A DNA stretch of 64,000 nucleotides from Chitinophagaceae bacterium (lineage in GTDB: Bacteria; Bacteroidota; Bacteroidia; Chitinophagales; Chitinophagaceae), in contig JAEUVB010000011.1 in the NCBI GenBank assembly GCA_016786845.1, positions 1 to 64,000 on the forward strand. Reading direction: 5' to 3'. A program made the translations under genes and the position numbers. Positions 26,618 to 36,718 of the stretch are shown here, one piece after another (positions within the stretch are counted from its first letter, which is position 1; every line of letters begins with the position of its first letter). A model generated the notes under the pieces. The model was not told where the DNA came from. It ran no database searches and worked only from the letters and a program-made list of their open reading frames with translations.

Positions 26618-29600
26618 ATGAATTCAGTATTTGTACTCAAAAACCAGTTCCGGAAATTTATAAAAGGATTGGTTGTTGTTTCTGTATTATTCATTTTAAA
26701 CCCTCAGTTAATGAATGCCCAGGTTACCGTCAGCGGAGGAACCGGCGCTTCAGCCGGATCGCCTTATGCCACCCTCACTGCAGCAATCGGTGCCATTAAT
26801 GCCGGTGGCGCATTAACTGCTCCGGTTATTGTGAACGTACCTGCAGGTTATACGGAAAATCTTACAGGTAGAATTACACTTACCATGACAGGCACCTTGG
26901 CTAACCCCATTACGATACAGAAAAATGGAGCAGGGGCCAATCCCATATTGACTTCTTTTACAGGAACAGTGGCCACTCCATCCAACGCAGCTGATGGAAT
27001 GTTTGTATTAGCCGGTTGCGATTATGTAACCATTGATGGCATAGACCTGCAGGAAAAGTCCACAAATACAACCACCACATCAGTCATGGAATTTGGTTAT
27101 GGTTTATTTAAGTTATCTGCAACCGACGGATGTCAAAATAACACCATTAAAAATTGCACCATCACATTGAAACGCCTGCAAAATACAGCATGGACAGCAC
27201 CTGGACATAATGGATCCGTTGGAATCGCCGTTCACAACGGGTTACATAATGCATCCGGTGTTCTGACTGTAACTGCACCAAGCGGATCGAATTCCTTCAA
27301 TAAGATCTATTCCAATACTATTCAAAATTGTAATGCGGGAATTGTATTCATTGGTTTTGGAGCAAGCTCACCCTTTACTTTAGGAGATACCAATAACGAC
27401 ATTGGAGGCATAGCAGGTTCCACCGGAAATACGATTCTCAACTATGGTGGAGGTGCTGCAACCAACCCGGCCACAGGCATTTTCGCCAATCAACAATGGG
27501 GTTTAAATTGCTCCTTCAATAATATTAACAGCAATGATGGGGCAGGGGTCAATCATACGACTACGCTTCGAGGAATATTTCTCAACAGTTCATCTACCAG
27601 TGCGAGCGCTAATTGCAATAACAATACAGTCACAGTCAAATCTTCGGGCACGATTTCACAAATGACAGGTATTGATGTGCAATTTGGCTCTACCGCAGCG
27701 GGGAATACCATAAATGTCAATAACAACACCGTTCAGAATTGTGTTTATACTTCTGCAACCACAGGTACTTTTCAAGGAATACTTACTTCCAATACAGCTG
27801 CCAATGTGAATGTAAGTGGTAATACAGTAACGAACAATACCTTGTCAGGTACCGGGCAAATGGATGGTATTGTCATTCAAAGTACACCGACCACGGTCGT
27901 TGCGAATAATAATATCGTTTCTAATAACTTGAAAACAGCCACAGGTACTATGAATGGCATGTACACATCCGGTGCCGCCGGTAATGTCACCATGAATAAC
28001 AATACAGTTACGGGCAATACCATTAATGGAGGAGCTGCTACATCTACATTGCATGGAATTCGGAATTCTTTTTCAACAATTACCATATCCGGAAACACGA
28101 TTACGAATAATCGGATCTTGTCTATGTCCGGTGCATCTGTCGGAGAAGTCAACGGATATTCAAATGTTCAATTTCCGGTGAATGAGACTATAACTAACAA
28201 TATTATTTCAGGTTTAAGTGTCGGTGGAAGTAGTACTGCGGTAACCCATTTGGTTCGTGGTATTTCTGTATCGAGCGCCACTTCTGCAGTAGCCAATTGG
28301 AGTGGTAATACCATTTTCAACCTGACCTACAATGGTACTGCAGGTGCTGCAACTGTAAGTGGTATCCAATCGACTGCCGGCGGAAATATGACCATAACTA
28401 AGAATAAAATTTATAACGATACAGCATCGGGTACAGGGAGTGCTGTGAATGGGATTAACTTGCCGGCAGGTACCACTTACAACATCAGCAATAATCTCAT
28501 CGGCCATTTATATACACCCGATGCAACCGGTATGAATTCAATCAATGGAATCAATGCACCCGGTGTATCCACGCTCAACCTCTACTATAATACTATTTTC
28601 TTAAATGCAGTCAGTAATTCGTTGACCACCTTTGGTTCTTCATGTGTCTTATTTGGTTCAGCCTCTACGGTTTTGAATTTGCGAAACAATATTTTGGTGA
28701 ACAATAGTGTGCCCGCACAAGAATCCCTGAACAATAATGCAAATGGTGTTTCTGCATGTTTGCGCCGAAATGGTGGGACCTCAGGAACGGTTCCGGCCAA
28801 TTATAGTACTGCATCAAATAATAATGCTTATTGGTGCAACCCAGTCGCTGGCACAGATTGCCATGCAACCTATGTGGAGGGCACGGGCAGTATTACCAAC
28901 CTCGAAAATGGTTTGGCTGATATGAAGGTCTTCATGATCAACCGCGATCAGGCTTCCATGGAGGAGAATCCAAACTTTGCCAGTCTTGTCGGTGCGAATT
29001 CTCAATATCTTCATATCAATGCATCCATACCTACTCAGCTGGAAAGTTCGGCAGCCAATATTGCCACTTTCACAACCGACTACGACGGGCATATCCGTTT
29101 CGGTAATGCCGGTTACCCGGGAGGCAGTGCCGGGTTTCCGACCGGAGGTACAGCGCCGGATATCGGTGCAGATGAATTTGCAGGTACTTTTTTAGATTTA
29201 GCCGATCCATCCATCGGTTATACTTTATTGACGAATACTTGTTTATTTGGTGATCGGACTTTGACAGCCAATATATCAGATGTCAGTGGGGTGCCGACCG
29301 CCGGTTTACTCATGCCCAGAATTTATTACAGAAAAAACGCCGGTGCATGGTTTTCACAGCCCGGTACCCTCATTTCGGGTAACGGATTCAATGGGTCCTG
29401 GTCCTTCAATATTCAAGCAACTGCTATGGGCGGTCTAACCACCGGTGATATTGTACAGTATTATATTATAGCTCAGGATAATGCTTCACCTACTCCCAAT
29501 ATCGGTTCCAACCCTGCATCCGGGCTCATCGCTACGGACGTAAATAATGTGACGGGTGCTCCGGTTGCACCTAACAGTTTTAGTGTTACTCCACTCCCGG

Positions 29601-32338
29601 TCATCAGTTCGGCCACGGTCACCCCGCTCAGTTGTAACGGATATGGTAATGGACAAATCGTAGTTACTTCTACGGCTGCTTCACCGGTATTTTCTGCCTT
29701 GCCCAATTCCTCTCAGTTCCCTGAAGGCACCTTCACCGGCTTATTGGCGGGTAATTATACCATCGTTGTAACGGATGCCAGTGCCTGTTCGGGAAGTAGT
29801 GTGGTTACGGTTACCGAACCGGCCGTTTTATTGGCCAATATCAGCGCGCCACCTATTTTATGCAATGGAGGTACCACTACGTTAACCGCCGGACAAACCG
29901 GTGGAAATACCGGATTTACATATCAATGGATAGACGGTTATGTAGCCGCGGCATCCTTGGTTGTTAATCCGGATAAGGACAATACTTTGTATCAAACCAA
30001 CTCGGGTAATAGTAATGCTTTGGGTACACAAATTTTAAGTGGAAATTCTCATGTCAATAATGCCCGTCGAGCTCTCCTGCATTTTGATCTTTCCCCGATA
30101 CCGGTCACTGCCATCATCAATAGTGCAAATCTGATGCTCACATGCTCCGGAGGAAGCACAACCGCCGGACCTCAAAACATGTCCCTCTATCGTATGTTGG
30201 AAAGTTGGGGTGAAGGGACTTCGGTGGCTACCTCGCAATTAGGTTTGGGTGTGCCAGCTACCACTGGTGATGCAACCTGGCTGAAAAGGTTTTTCCCTGC
30301 AACCAATTGGTTGACCAACGGCGGATCCTTTGTTCCTGCCGCATCCGCTACGACATCGGTTAATGCACCCGGCGCCTATACTTGGTCCGGCACTTCATTG
30401 ACTGCCGATGTGCAAACCTGGGTGAGTAATACATCCTCTAATCATGGATGGGTATTACGAGGCGTTGAAACTTCTCTACATCAAGCGAAGAAATTCTTCT
30501 CCCGTCAATTTGCTACAGTAGCCAGCAGACCAACTTTGACTGTAAATTATTCTTTGCCGAATGTAATTGCTACCGGAGCGGTATTGTCTAATGTAACACC
30601 GGGCACCTATACCGTAATCGTCACTGATGCGAATAATTGCACCAGTTCAACTTCTATTACCATTACACAACCACCTGCTTTAAATGTGAGTGCTTCATCC
30701 ACTCCCATCGCTTGCAATGGCGGTACTACTGATTTGAATAGTGTGGTTAGTGGTGGCAGTGGTTCTTATTCCTATCAATGGATCAGTGGACAATCAACGA
30801 ATACAATATCACTGGGGGCCGATAAAGACAATACTATCTACGAACAGAATCCGGCTAATAGTAATGGAATCGGTACACAGTTTTTGTGTGGAAACAATGG
30901 TTCGAATTTCAAAAACAGAGCCTTGTTGCATTTCAATATCGCAGGAAATATACCTTCGGGTTCTTTGATCGATGATGTCACCTTGACCTTAAATTGTACA
31001 GGCAGTAGTGGCGCATCAGGAACACAATTACATTCCTTATATCCTCTTTTGGAGAATTGGGGTGAAGGTACCTCAGATGCTTCCGGTGCTCCCGGTACAG
31101 GTGCTCCTGCAACAACAGGCGATGCTACATGGTTGAAAGCTTTTTTCCCTTCCACCAACTGGACTACCGTCGGAGGAACATTTAATCCAACGCCATCTGC
31201 CGGAGTATTTGTCAATCTGGCCGGATTCTATAATTGGAATGATATCCCCATGAGGGCAGATGTACAAGGATGGTTAGACAATCCGGCAAGTAATTATGGA
31301 TGGATGTTGAAGGGTGTAGAATCAGCTGCTTTTCAAGCAAAAAGATATAGTTCACGAGAAGATTTTACCCCGGCCAACAGACCGGTATTAACTGTAGTCT
31401 ACACCGCTAATACGGTGGTAGGTACTACATCTTCCGTCAATGGTTTACCTGCAGGTACTTATACCTTGGTGGTTACAGACGCCAATAATTGCACGGCAAG
31501 CACCATTATCACCGTTACAGAGCCTTCACCGGTGCCGGTGACTGCTTCGGCTTCTCCTTCCGGAAGTATTTGTACGGGTAGTGCTGTCACTTTAAATGGC
31601 GGTGGTGCACTTACATACACCTGGACAGACGGTGTGAATGCCTATACTGATGGTCTGGCATTTACTCCATCTGCAACTGCTACATATACCGTAACCGGTA
31701 CCGATGGCAACGGATGTACCGCAACTTCTACCATCGAGGTCATGGTGGCTCCATGTAATGCTTCACTTGATTTAAAATTTTATATCCAGGGATTCTATGA
31801 TGTTGCTGTAGGTTCTATGCGAACCGTGCTTTTCAATCAAGGTGAGGAAGCGATACAAACGGCAAATTGCGATTCGGTGAAGATTGAATTGCATCATGCT
31901 TCATCCCCCTATGCTTTATTTGAAGACTATGTCGGCATCGTGGATACTGCAGGACATATCCTATGCAATTTCTCTCCGGCCGTATTAGGTAATAGCTATT
32001 ATATTGTCGTTCGACATAGAAATGCCGTAGAGACATGGAGTGCTGCCCCTGTTACGATGACATCCTTAACTACATATAATTTCAGTACAGGCAATGCACA
32101 AAGTTTTGGACCTAACCAATTTGAAGTACTCCCCAATATTTGGGCATTGTTCTCCGGCGATATTGATCAAAGCGGAGGAATCGATGGTGATGATTTCAAT
32201 TTGCTCGATCCCGATATTCAATCCGGAAATGGAGGCTATTTAAGTACCGACCTCGATGGTAGTGGAGGCATAGATGGCGACGACTTCAATATCTTCGATC
32301 CTAATGCGCAAATTGGGGTAGGGGCTTTTATGCCTTAA
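26618..32338 (+). CDS. Large surface protein: beta-helix, SprB-type repeats with inserted DNRLRE-like domains, Ca-binding tail
   Basis: The 1906-residue product has a signal peptide (to NAQ, residue 34). Residues about 50-860 are a right-handed beta-helix full of NNT, GNT and NNTV turns. About 994-1072 is a SprB-type repeat (SCNGYGNGQ to VTVTEP). Two larger units follow, 1073-1352 and 1353-1636. Each begins as a SprB repeat (CNGGTT, YQW), is interrupted by about 205 residues of a DNRLRE-like domain (ALLHFD, WGEGTS, TGDATWLK, DVQ.W, RP.LTV), and resumes (PGTYTVIVTDANNCT). An Ig-like unit lies at 1637-1713. The tail has two Ca-loop motifs (DIDQSGGIDGDD, DLDGSGGIDGDD), like dockerin. No T9SS type A end is seen. 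Probably an adhesin or cell-surface filament. Confidence 0.88.
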   Translation: MNSVFVLKNQFRKFIKGLVVVSVLFILNPQLMNAQVTVSGGTGASAGSPYATLTAAIGAINAGGALTAPVIVNVPAGYTENLTGRITLTMTGTLANPITIQKNGAGANPILTSFTGTVATPSNAADGMFVLAGCDYVTIDGIDLQEKSTNTTTTSVMEFGYGLFKLSATDGCQNNTIKNCTITLKRLQNTAWTAPGHNGSVGIAVHNGLHNASGVLTVTAPSGSNSFNKIYSNTIQNCNAGIVFIGFGASSPFTLGDTNNDIGGIAGSTGNTILNYGGGAATNPATGIFANQQWGLNCSFNNINSNDGAGVNHTTTLRGIFLNSSSTSASANCNNNTVTVKSSGTISQMTGIDVQFGSTAAGNTINVNNNTVQNCVYTSATTGTFQGILTSNTAANVNVSGNTVTNNTLSGTGQMDGIVIQSTPTTVVANNNIVSNNLKTATGTMNGMYTSGAAGNVTMNNNTVTGNTINGGAATSTLHGIRNSFSTITISGNTITNNRILSMSGASVGEVNGYSNVQFPVNETITNNIISGLSVGGSSTAVTHLVRGISVSSATSAVANWSGNTIFNLTYNGTAGAATVSGIQSTAGGNMTITKNKIYNDTASGTGSAVNGINLPAGTTYNISNNLIGHLYTPDATGMNSINGINAPGVSTLNLYYNTIFLNAVSNSLTTFGSSCVLFGSASTVLNLRNNILVNNSVPAQESLNNNANGVSACLRRNGGTSGTVPANYSTASNNNAYWCNPVAGTDCHATYVEGTGSITNLENGLADMKVFMINRDQASMEENPNFASLVGANSQYLHINASIPTQLESSAANIATFTTDYDGHIRFGNAGYPGGSAGFPTGGTAPDIGADEFAGTFLDLADPSIGYTLLTNTCLFGDRTLTANISDVSGVPTAGLLMPRIYYRKNAGAWFSQPGTLISGNGFNGSWSFNIQATAMGGLTTGDIVQYYIIAQDNASPTPNIGSNPASGLIATDVNNVTGAPVAPNSFSVTPLPVISSATVTPLSCNGYGNGQIVVTSTAASPVFSALPNSSQFPEGTFTGLLAGNYTIVVTDASACSGSSVVTVTEPAVLLANISAPPILCNGGTTTLTAGQTGGNTGFTYQWIDGYVAAASLVVNPDKDNTLYQTNSGNSNALGTQILSGNSHVNNARRALLHFDLSPIPVTAIINSANLMLTCSGGSTTAGPQNMSLYRMLESWGEGTSVATSQLGLGVPATTGDATWLKRFFPATNWLTNGGSFVPAASATTSVNAPGAYTWSGTSLTADVQTWVSNTSSNHGWVLRGVETSLHQAKKFFSRQFATVASRPTLTVNYSLPNVIATGAVLSNVTPGTYTVIVTDANNCTSSTSITITQPPALNVSASSTPIACNGGTTDLNSVVSGGSGSYSYQWISGQSTNTISLGADKDNTIYEQNPANSNGIGTQFLCGNNGSNFKNRALLHFNIAGNIPSGSLIDDVTLTLNCTGSSGASGTQLHSLYPLLENWGEGTSDASGAPGTGAPATTGDATWLKAFFPSTNWTTVGGTFNPTPSAGVFVNLAGFYNWNDIPMRADVQGWLDNPASNYGWMLKGVESAAFQAKRYSSREDFTPANRPVLTVVYTANTVVGTTSSVNGLPAGTYTLVVTDANNCTASTIITVTEPSPVPVTASASPSGSICTGSAVTLNGGGALTYTWTDGVNAYTDGLAFTPSATATYTVTGTDGNGCTATSTIEVMVAPCNASLDLKFYIQGFYDVAVGSMRTVLFNQGEEAIQTANCDSVKIELHHASSPYALFEDYVGIVDTAGHILCNFSPAVLGNSYYIVVRHRNAVETWSAAPVTMTSLTTYNFSTGNAQSFGPNQFEVLPNIWALFSGDIDQSGGIDGDDFNLLDPDIQSGNGGYLSTDLDGSGGIDGDDFNIFDPNAQIGVGAFMP

Positions 32339-32371
32339 TAGAGTCTATTGTAATCATATGATTTTGAATAT

Positions 32372-32413
32372 ATGAACGATGTCTGATTGAATATGAAATC
32401 AGACATCGTTCAT
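32372..32413 (+). terminator. Terminator hairpin after the large surface protein
   Basis: A perfect 17-base-pair stem (ATGAACGATGTCTGATT and its complement) with an eight-base loop lies 34 bases after the stop and is followed by TTATTTT. The T run is imperfect. The hairpin could also act on the minus strand. Confidence 0.7.
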
Positions 32414-32506
32414 TTATTTTGGCTTCATTTGAATAAAGATATTTTCCGTGAATTTAAACTGAATTCTATTGAAAGATTCATGCACGGTATGTGGTGGTAT
32501 ATCATT

Positions 32507-33175
32507 TTAGGAATCAAATTTTGAACCATCCCATTCAATGCCGTCTGGAAATAAAGAGGCCTTTCTCTTTTTCATTTCTAAAGCAATCAATGCGCTATTC
32601 CCTCCCTCTTCTTCAAGTTTGGAAATGATGTTGGTATAACTTTTTTCATCCCGGTTTTGGCTGAGTTTAAAGACATTTTCGAAACGCGCTGCTTTGATTT
32701 CAAAACCAACAATTGCAGGCATCATTTTGCTTAAAAAAGAATCGGGAAGATTGTCGTATATAGTGAGTGATTGTTTATTCCCTTTTTCGAATTTCAAGGT
32801 CAGTTTGCGCATCAATGTGATCAGCTCCGCATCAGACATAAAGGAAACGGCACCTTGAATATGTACACTCATGTAATTCCAGGTTGAACCTATTTGAGGG
32901 TTACTATACCATGAGGCACTCACATAAGCATTTGGTCCCGTAAACACAGCCAATGCTTTAGGATTTTCAACCAATGCTTTATGGTGGTCAGTATTCCGCA
33001 TCATGTGACCTTGCAAATAGGTTTCACCATTTCTTACTTCCACTAACAGCGGAATCTGTGTGGCCACTTGAGATCCGGAAAGGTCACTGCCCGTGATCAA
33101 TGCAAAGGGATATTCTTCGATGAAATCCAAAATACGATGAGGGTCGTTTTCTTTAAAATAGGAGAAGTTGTACAT
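32507..33175 (-). CDS. PaiB-family FMN-binding protein
   Basis: The 222-residue protein has the PaiB pattern: IEEYPFALITG near the start, then GHMMRNTDHHKAL, FTGPNAYVSASWY, TWNYMSVHIQG, and KMMPAIVGFEI. The family has a split-barrel flavin-binding fold. Its first member was described as a transcriptional regulator in Bacillus; the molecular function is not settled. It starts two bases after the stop of the DHFR-like gene, so both are probably one operon. Confidence 0.9.
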   Translation of the reverse strand: MYNFSYFKENDPHRILDFIEEYPFALITGSDLSGSQVATQIPLLVEVRNGETYLQGHMMRNTDHHKALVENPKALAVFTGPNAYVSASWYSNPQIGSTWNYMSVHIQGAVSFMSDAELITLMRKLTLKFEKGNKQSLTIYDNLPDSFLSKMMPAIVGFEIKAARFENVFKLSQNRDEKSYTNIISKLEEEGGNSALIALEMKKRKASLFPDGIEWDGSKFDS

Positions 33176-33177
33176 TT

Positions 33178-33750
33178 TTAGTCGAGTTTCGTTTCGTAAT
33201 GTAATGCAATAACTCCACAGGAAAATGTCTGCGTTTCAATCAGGTTGAGCTTTGTTTTTGCCGATGAACCTTTAAATAGGGGAATGCCTTGCCCCAGTAT
33301 TACCGGATTCACAAATATCCAAAACTCATCTATGAGTCCCTCTTGAAGTAATGCATGTGATGCAGAAGGACTTCCAAATATGAGTATATTCTTCCCTTCT
33401 TGATTTTTTATTGAACCGATTTTATCCTTTAGCGCATCACTAATGATGGTTGTACGCCCCAGTCCTTCGTGGCCCATGGTTCTGGATAAAACAATTTTTG
33501 AAACATCTTGATACCAGGCTGCATGCTTCTTGTCGTGCTTGGTTGCATCCGGTTGATCAGCTGCGGTTGGCCAATAACTTTGCATGATGTCATAAGTGAT
33601 TCGTCCGTATAACGCAGCGTCCGCTTGATCAGTCATGGTATCTACGAAGTCAAAAATTTCATCTTCGATCATAATCCAATCTAATTCGCCATTTGGTCCG
33701 GCAACAAAGCCGTCCAGTGAGGCATGCATAAAAAATATTAGTTTTCTCAT
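33178..33750 (-). CDS. Dihydrofolate reductase family (RibD C-terminal-like) protein
   Basis: The 190-residue protein starts MRKLIFFMHASLDGFVAG, the N terminus of the YwjB/RibD-C group, then ALYGRITYDIM, KIVLSRTM, ILIFGSPSASHALLQEGLIDEFWIFVNPVILGQGIPLF. It should be a cytosolic NADPH-dependent reductase of unknown substrate. It is the upstream partner of the PaiB-like gene. A TAAGTTTA element seven bases before the ATG is one base off the -7 consensus. Confidence 0.9.
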   Translation of the reverse strand: MRKLIFFMHASLDGFVAGPNGELDWIMIEDEIFDFVDTMTDQADAALYGRITYDIMQSYWPTAADQPDATKHDKKHAAWYQDVSKIVLSRTMGHEGLGRTTIISDALKDKIGSIKNQEGKNILIFGSPSASHALLQEGLIDEFWIFVNPVILGQGIPLFKGSSAKTKLNLIETQTFSCGVIALHYETKLD

Positions 33751-33861
33751 ATGGTTATAAACTTAAGCAGGATAAGGGTATTCTGATTCTATTCAAAGTT
33801 CTAAGATATTCTTTTCAATCCATTCCTTGCCTAAAATATTGCAGGTCGTGGATGTAGAGAT

Positions 33862-35382
33862 TTACTCTATCACGATTCGCTGAGCATAAATGGTTCTGTG
33901 ATGTTCGATTCCTTGGATGCTATAGATACCCGGGGCCAAGCCATGTTGTGAAAGCTGTATATGTCGCTCCGAAAGATGATTAATTTCCTTGACCAATTGC
34001 CCATTCATGTGATATATCTTTAAAGTTAAATCCATCGGTTGGCTGAGGAAATCAATATTCAAAAAGGATTGAGCAGGATTGGGATAAACTAAAACTTCTT
34101 GATTCGTAGCTATGGGTTCTTCCACACCAACAGCTTCATGACCATAGTAACGGACCAAAGCGATATCAGTTTTTGATCCATCATAGGCATAGCCGCAAAG
34201 CACAATTTTGTCATCGGATTGTATACCCATAGATGTGTTGTGACAATATGAATTTCCTATCGGTGTGATGACTGTTCCGCCTAGTCCGAAGTTCAAATCT
34301 AAAGATCCGTCCGTATGGTATTTGGCGACAGCTAAATCATCCAAATTCAGGGTATTTTTGCGATATCCTGCCAATATGATTTTCCCATCACTTTGCAATC
34401 CGATAGAATATGCCCGGCTATCGGAAGATCCTATGGTGGTGATGGCTACTCCGTTGGATCCAAAAACGGTATCTATGGATCCATTTGTTAGGTATCGGAC
34501 CATGCCAAAATCTGAAGTGTTTGCGGCATTGTAAACATAACCGCCTAAGACAATTTTTCCGTCATTCTGCAGCTTCATGGCATTGGCCATTCCAGCGTTT
34601 CCAAGGATGGTGATGACTACTCCGTTAGTGCCAAATGAACTGTCCGGCACACCGTTCGACAGGTATCTCGCCACTGCGAAATGATCATTGGATGAACCTG
34701 CCAATAATATCTTTCCATCACTTTGCAGAGCCATTGAATTCCCATAACCTTCTACACCTATTACTTGACTATTATTGCCAAAAGTACTGTCTGGAGTTCC
34801 ATTTGAATGATATCTGGCCAGTATAAAGTAAGGATTGTCATTTGCATTATGCATGGCATATCCGCCCACTAAAATCTTCCCGTCATTTTGAATTTCCAGC
34901 GATTTGCACTTCTCACTATAATATCCGATGATATCCGTAATGATTTTTCCTCCAACCCCAAAGGTGGTATCCGGGGTGCCATTGATAAGGTATCTGGCCA
35001 GATTGACATACCATTGCGAATCACCACCGAGTAATATTTTTCCATCACTTTGTAAAGCGATCGCATTGGCTTTGCTTGCAGCTTCAATCGCGGTGTGTAC
35101 ATATCCGTTTATTCCGAATGAGGAATCTAAAGAACCGTCCTGATGATATTTCGCCAAGGCAAATTCAGAACTTGTAAAACTATATTGAACCAGCCCCCCG
35201 CAAAGTATTTTGCCATCGCTTTGAATCGCCATTGCATTCCCTTTTTGTCCAAAATTGCTCAATGTGGTAATCACTTTCCCGTTAGTACCAAAAGTAAAAT
35301 CTAAATTACCTGCCTGTGCAGCAATGAAATGGGGACGACCAAAGTTAAGAACCGTGAAGAAGAGCAGGAGCCAATGTTTCAT
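33862..35382 (-). CDS. Delta-60 repeat protein with T9SS sorting domain
   Basis: ATG 35382 gives 506 residues with a signal peptide ending IAAQA; ATG 35427 is an upstream alternative. Residues about 27-420 contain seven or eight units of the delta-60 repeat (each with LQSDGKILLGG, ARYLSNGTPDSTFG, NGVVIT), likely a beta-propeller-like fold. The last 80 residues are a T9SS type A domain: VYPNPAQSFLNIDF, IYHMNGQLVKEI, GLAPGIYSIQG, QRIVIE. The product is probably secreted or attached to the cell surface; the ligand is unknown. Confidence 0.9.
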   Translation of the reverse strand: MKHWLLLFFTVLNFGRPHFIAAQAGNLDFTFGTNGKVITTLSNFGQKGNAMAIQSDGKILCGGLVQYSFTSSEFALAKYHQDGSLDSSFGINGYVHTAIEAASKANAIALQSDGKILLGGDSQWYVNLARYLINGTPDTTFGVGGKIITDIIGYYSEKCKSLEIQNDGKILVGGYAMHNANDNPYFILARYHSNGTPDSTFGNNSQVIGVEGYGNSMALQSDGKILLAGSSNDHFAVARYLSNGVPDSSFGTNGVVITILGNAGMANAMKLQNDGKIVLGGYVYNAANTSDFGMVRYLTNGSIDTVFGSNGVAITTIGSSDSRAYSIGLQSDGKIILAGYRKNTLNLDDLAVAKYHTDGSLDLNFGLGGTVITPIGNSYCHNTSMGIQSDDKIVLCGYAYDGSKTDIALVRYYGHEAVGVEEPIATNQEVLVYPNPAQSFLNIDFLSQPMDLTLKIYHMNGQLVKEINHLSERHIQLSQHGLAPGIYSIQGIEHHRTIYAQRIVIE

Positions 35383-35578
35383 TGTACTTGTATCGTTGAA
35401 GCGGATTAGGATGGAAAGAATGTTCATGGTATAGTTTAAAGACAACAATAATGTGACTAAAGTTTGGAAAGTGAGTCATCAATGTAGCGAATGTCAATGG
35501 CCTGTGACGACTACATGAAGACTGCTTAGGAGGGTAGCGAGTTTTATCCGGTTTATATTTCATTCGTGAAGACATCCA

Positions 35579-35755
35579 TTACGCTTCCTCCCGATTCAAC
35601 CAAAGTAAACTCTTTTCTGATTTTTTTAATGGGCTTAAATCTTGTTCCTGAACCATGACATTTCCTTTTTCGTTGATAGAATGGTAATTATTATAGGCTT
35701 TACATCCGCTTAAAATAAAGGCTATCAGCAAGATGAGGTTGATAGATCGTTTCAT
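35579..35755 (-). CDS. 58-residue lipoprotein
   Basis: A small gene with an ATG at 35755 and TAA at 35579. The product begins MKRSINLILLIAFILSGC, a clear lipoprotein signal with Cys18, followed by 40 polar residues. The ATG overlaps the TGA of the upstream membrane-protein gene in an ATGA arrangement, which supports translational coupling and makes the gene believable despite its size. Function unknown. Confidence 0.72.
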   Translation of the reverse strand: MKRSINLILLIAFILSGCKAYNNYHSINEKGNVMVQEQDLSPLKKSEKSLLWLNREEA

Positions 35756-36318
35756 TTAATTCTCGAATGAATTGTGTTAAAATTGGAGTGATTAGAAGTA
35801 AGGTATTGAAGGATATCCGGTCTGGGGGTTGTTTGCCATAAAAAGATATATCCGGTTTTTAATACTTTCCAGTTATAGTTTCTTTTAGCATGAAACACGG
35901 GATTTGAAATACTCACATACCCACCAAACCCCATCAGGAAAACTAATGACAAAGACCAAATGAGTTTTGACAACTTTGGATGAAGTTTGAAGTTTGGAAT
36001 TCTCTTAAAGAGGATTAAAAACAGCATCGTCCATACCAGCAGGTATATCACGAAATCGGCTAAAAATTCAACCATGAAAAATTGAAAGGACATTGAAGTA
36101 TGAAATCCTTCACCCATAAAAGCAAATGGAAATCCCCAATATAATTTATCCGGTCCGTCTACCGGCAAAGCAAACCACCACTTGGTGACAAAAAACATCG
36201 ATAGGATCGTGAAAGGGAAAATAATGCTATATCGATTTATTTTCATCGCTGTGATTTCCGGTACAATATAGCTTTTAATATTGGATCGTTTCTTCCCTTT
36301 ATCTGATGGTCCGGCCAT
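35752..36318 (-). CDS. Membrane protein of unknown function
   Basis: The 188-residue product has four probable membrane segments: about 30-46 (IIFPFTILSMFFVT), 70-82, 86-105 (FLADFVIYLLVWTMLFLIL) and 123-140. ATG 36246 (residue 25) is an alternative that would remove a charged N terminus. No family was recognised. The stop overlaps the start of the 58-residue lipoprotein gene by four bases (ATGA), so the two are probably made together. Confidence 0.65.
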   Translation of the reverse strand: MAGPSDKGKKRSNIKSYIVPEITAMKINRYSIIFPFTILSMFFVTKWWFALPVDGPDKLYWGFPFAFMGEGFHTSMSFQFFMVEFLADFVIYLLVWTMLFLILFKRIPNFKLHPKLSKLIWSLSLVFLMGFGGYVSISNPVFHAKRNYNWKVLKTGYIFLWQTTPRPDILQYLTSNHSNFNTIHSRIK

Positions 36319-36403
36319 GAGTCATTTGCCCTAAATGGAGAAGGTCATGGGAGAACACCTATGAGTAAAATTACTGAACATGATTAAATTCTCCAAACAA
36401 CAT

Positions 36404-36682
36404 TCATCGCCCAAATGGTGCCGTTAAGATCATTTCAAAATTATCTGCTGACAGCCCATATGTTGCAGGAACAGGAATGCCTAAAAGTCGTAAATAGACG
36501 CCCAGCTGTGCTCGATGATGAATCAAATGGTTCATGCAAAAGATGCGTAAGACTTGCTTTTTAGGTAACGTAAAATAGGTTTCTTCTCCATGCGTTATCG
36601 ACCATGTTTCGTTTAATTCATGGTCCGAGCTTAATCCAACTATTAAATAAATGTATCGTTGAGCTCCACGGCTGTATATCAA
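36404..36682 (-). pseudogene. DinB-like protein, C-terminal remnant
   Basis: The 92-residue frame matches only the C-terminal half of the DinB/YfiT four-helix family: DHELNETW, LPKKQVLRIFCMNHLIHHRAQLGVYLRL, GIPVPATYG.SAD. The family is normally about 150-170 residues, with a metal-binding His in the N-terminal half, which is missing. Only 36 bases separate it from the cyclase gene and no ATG lies at the frame start (TTG at 36682). It is best read as a gene truncated by deletion. Confidence 0.7.
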
Positions 36683-36718
36683 AAATCATTCGAATTTCAC
36701 AACGTCCTGATCCAACCG

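Noticed and set aside
27845..31267. Open frames antisense to the large surface protein
   Set aside because: They follow from the Asn/Thr/Gly-rich repetitive codons of the sense gene and have no start context or family.
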